DNA of 15,008 nucleotides, from positions 1 through 15,008 of the forward strand of contig DATJWY010000227.1 in the NCBI GenBank assembly GCA_035500775.1, read 5' to 3'. The notes under the pieces are model-generated. The model was not told the DNA's origin and made no database searches. It saw nothing but the letters and a program-made list of their open reading frames with translations. How positions within the stretch are numbered: the stretch's first letter is position 1; every line of letters starts with the position of its first letter. This document shows positions 13,610-15,008 of this stretch, one piece after another. The DNA comes from DATJWY01 sp035500775. Its GTDB lineage: Bacteria > Pseudomonadota > Alphaproteobacteria > Acetobacterales > Acetobacteraceae. A program made the position numbers and the translations under genes.

Positions 13610-14278
13610 TCAGAAATCGAGGTCGGCGTAATGCGCCGGCGGCATGATCCCCGGCACCCGATCGGCGAGCAAAGGCCGGAAGCTCGGCCGGGATTTCAGC
13701 CGCGCGTACCAATCATGCACCGCTGGCTCCAGCGACCAGTCCACGTCACCGGCGAAGTCCAGCGCCGAGAGGTGCGCGGCCGCGGCGAAATCGGCGAGCG
13801 AGAGCGTGTTGCCAGCGAGCCATTTCCGCGTTTCCGCCAGCCAGCCGAGATAGGTCAGGTGCTGGCGCAGATTGACGTAGCCGGCACGGAGCGCCGCGCC
13901 ATCCGGCTCGCCGCGGCCGAGCTGGCGCTTCATGAACCTCTCGTACACCAGGTTGCGCGTCACTTCGTGAGCGAACTTGATGTCGAACCAGGCGACGAGT
14001 CGGCGCACCTCGACCCGCTCGGCAAGAGTGCGGCCGAGCAGCGACGTGTCCGGGTAGGCTTCCTCCAGATACTCGCAAATAACGTTCGAGTCCGGAATGA
14101 CGAGCCCGGTTTCCTCCACCAGGGTCGGCACCGTCCCGGCCGGATTCATCTCCAGATAATCCGGTCGGCGCTTCCAGACCTCCTCCGCCTTCAGCTCGAA
14201 GGGAATACGCTTCTCGGCCAGCGCGAGACGGACTTTGCGGGCGTATGGGGAGAGGGGCAGGTGATAAAGGATGCGCAT
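13610..14278 (-). CDS. fzlA: GST-fold cell-division protein, FzlA-like
   Basis: In Caulobacter, FzlA is a glutathione-S-transferase-like protein without enzymatic need for glutathione that binds FtsZ and is required for constriction. This 222-residue protein has the GST N-domain (MRILYHLPLSPYARKVRLAL, 1-20; NPAGTVPTLVE at about 45-55; PDSNVICEYLEE at about 62-73) and an all-helical C-domain (LVAWFDIKFAHEV, then LAGNTLSLADFAAAAHLSALDF). The tail SRPSFRPLLADRVPG plus HYADLDF (196-222) matches what I remember of FzlA and is not usual for ordinary GSTs. The frame is open 40 codons further upstream, but the ATG at 14278 gives the family N-terminus. There is no clear Shine-Dalgarno; CATAAC lies 10 bases before the ATG. 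An ordinary GST remains possible. Confidence 0.78.
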   Translation of the reverse strand: MRILYHLPLSPYARKVRLALAEKRIPFELKAEEVWKRRPDYLEMNPAGTVPTLVEETGLVIPDSNVICEYLEEAYPDTSLLGRTLAERVEVRRLVAWFDIKFAHEVTRNLVYERFMKRQLGRGEPDGAALRAGYVNLRQHLTYLGWLAETRKWLAGNTLSLADFAAAAHLSALDFAGDVDWSLEPAVHDWYARLKSRPSFRPLLADRVPGIMPPAHYADLDF

Positions 14279-14366
14279 CGGAAGGGCGTTATGACATCCG
14301 GCGCGCGATGCGCCAACGGGTTGCACGAGGCTTGATCGCGGATTTCTGGGAGATGGGCCGCATCCG

Positions 14367-14420
14367 CCAGGAGGCTCCGCCTCCTGGACCTCCGCCAAAG
14401 GGCGTAGCCCTTTGGAAACC
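14367..14420 (+). repeat. Two-hairpin repeat, copy E
   Basis: CCAGGAGGC/GCCTCCTGG (14367-14387) is followed by ACCTCCG and CCAAAGGGC/GCCCTTTGG (14395-14415), then AAACC. Both stems are perfect 9-bp pairs. Base changes relative to copy B occur as compensating pairs: the first stem is CCAGGAGGC instead of CCAGGGGC and the second is one base pair longer. This suggests that the structure itself is kept. Confidence 0.82.
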
Positions 14421-14438
14421 CTTCACGGGGGCTGATGC

Positions 14439-14470
14439 GGACTCCCATCGCGCCTGGGCGATGGGAGTCC
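14439..14470 (-). terminator. 13-bp hairpin downstream of gltB
   Basis: GGACTCCCATCGC (14439-14451) pairs perfectly with its complement (14458-14470) around a 6-base loop, 24 bases after the gltB stop on the minus strand. It shares no sequence with the repeat family. It lacks a T-run, so it is a likely 3'-end or terminator structure but not a classic intrinsic terminator. Confidence 0.6.
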
Positions 14471-14494
14471 ATTCGGGAACGATTCAGGAACGGA

Positions 14495-15008
14495 TCAGGC
14501 GCGCAGCGCCTGCTCCGGCTCGCCGAGCCGCACCGGCAGGTATTTGACGTATTCCTTCGGCACCACCTGCCAGAACGAACGGACCGCCATCGGCCAGTCA
14601 TGCAGCAGCATCGCGGCATAGCGGCTGTTGGTCTCGGTCTGGTGCAGGCGCACGAGACGACGCAGCTCCTCCTCCCAATAGGCGGATTCGATACGCTGCC
14701 AGAGCACCGTGTCGGGATTGACCCGCAGGGTGAAGGTATCGTCCGGGTCGTAGACGAAGGCGACGCCGCCGGTGAAGCCGGCGCCGAAATTATCGCCCAC
14801 CGGCCCGAGGATCGCGACCGTGCCGCCGGTCATGTACTCGCAGCCATTCGAGCCGCAGCCTTCCACTACCGCCGTCGCGCCGGAGTTGCGCACGGCGAAG
14901 CGCTCACCGGCCTGGCCGGCGGCGAGCAGCAGGCCCGACGTCGCGCCATACAGCACGGTGTTGCCGATGATGGTGTTCTGCTGGCTGATCAGCGACGAGG
15001 ACGGGGCC
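14495..15008 (-). CDS. gltB: Glutamate synthase large subunit, C-terminal part (5' end outside window)
   Basis: The large subunit of NADPH-dependent glutamate synthase makes glutamate from glutamine and 2-oxoglutarate. Only the last ~170 codons are here, and the frame is open to the window edge. The visible part is the C-terminal GXGXG beta-helix domain: NTIIGN then VLYGATSGLLLAAGQAGERF, VRNSGATAVVEGCGSNGCEYM, GGTVAILGPVGDNFGAGFTGG, then the closing helices with YVKYLPVRLGEPEQALRA. The catalytic amidotransferase and FMN domains lie upstream, outside the window. An internal GTG at 14956 could be mistaken for a start, but the family sequence continues through it. gltD does not follow; a hairpin and the FzlA-like gene do. 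If gltD exists, it lies elsewhere or upstream. Confidence 0.93.
   Translation of the reverse strand, partial: APSSSLISQQNTIIGNTVLYGATSGLLLAAGQAGERFAVRNSGATAVVEGCGSNGCEYMTGGTVAILGPVGDNFGAGFTGGVAFVYDPDDTFTLRVNPDTVLWQRIESAYWEEELRRLVRLHQTETNSRYAAMLLHDWPMAVRSFWQVVPKEYVKYLPVRLGEPEQALRA

Noticed and set aside
12567..13712. Long open frame (381 codons) on the minus strand
   Set aside because: It is antisense to the TPR gene and runs through the terminator hairpin and into the 3' end of the FzlA-like gene. No domain was recognisable.

Overview
The window is very GC-rich, with the codon and protein style of an alphaproteobacterium. An Acetobacteraceae member (Acidiphilium-like or relatives) is the best guess. 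It rests on an FzlA-type GST-fold division protein, on the ThrRS and IF3 sequence style, and on GC-rich hairpin repeats of a kind I associate with that family. No rRNA, tRNA, CRISPR array, transposase or phage gene was seen.

Layout. (1) Positions 1-5233, plus strand, hold a surface-polysaccharide block: a two-domain GT2-GT4 glycosyltransferase, a polysaccharide pyruvyl transferase, and a GT14 (core-2/I-branching type) glycosyltransferase whose start overlaps the previous stop by 4 bases. (2) Positions 5234-5578 are a non-coding convergent gap dominated by a composite palindromic repeat. (3) Positions 5579-10383, minus strand, read in transcription order as a GT4 glycosyltransferase, a GT9 heptosyltransferase-like gene (4-base overlap), thrS and infC. 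The infC gene has a possible AUA start with a better placed Shine-Dalgarno than its in-frame ATG. (4) Positions 10384-10862 are a 479-base divergent gap with two repeat elements around an AT-rich island. (5) Positions 10863-14278 hold an ABHD10-like alpha/beta hydrolase (+) that overlaps a convergent YeeZ-like SDR (-) by 45 bases, then an exported TPR protein (+) converging on an FzlA-like protein (-). (6) Positions 14279-15008 hold a hairpin repeat, a terminator-like hairpin and the 3' end of gltB (-).

How the genes work together. Five of the eleven genes (three at the left, plus the GT4-GT9 pair) build or decorate envelope glycans: exopolysaccharide or capsule on the left, probably LPS core or another cell-surface glycan on the minus strand. 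thrS-infC is the translation pair also adjacent in many other bacteria. The rest is housekeeping: cell division, nitrogen assimilation, an NAD(P)-binding enzyme, an esterase-type hydrolase and a periplasmic TPR scaffold.

The least explained structure is a family of mosaic hairpin repeats at six places, in both orientations and only between genes. Two long copies (5283-5529 plus, 10656-10824 minus) share an end of 14 identical bases and a gap-free 17-codon frame. This is the main candidate for something undescribed.
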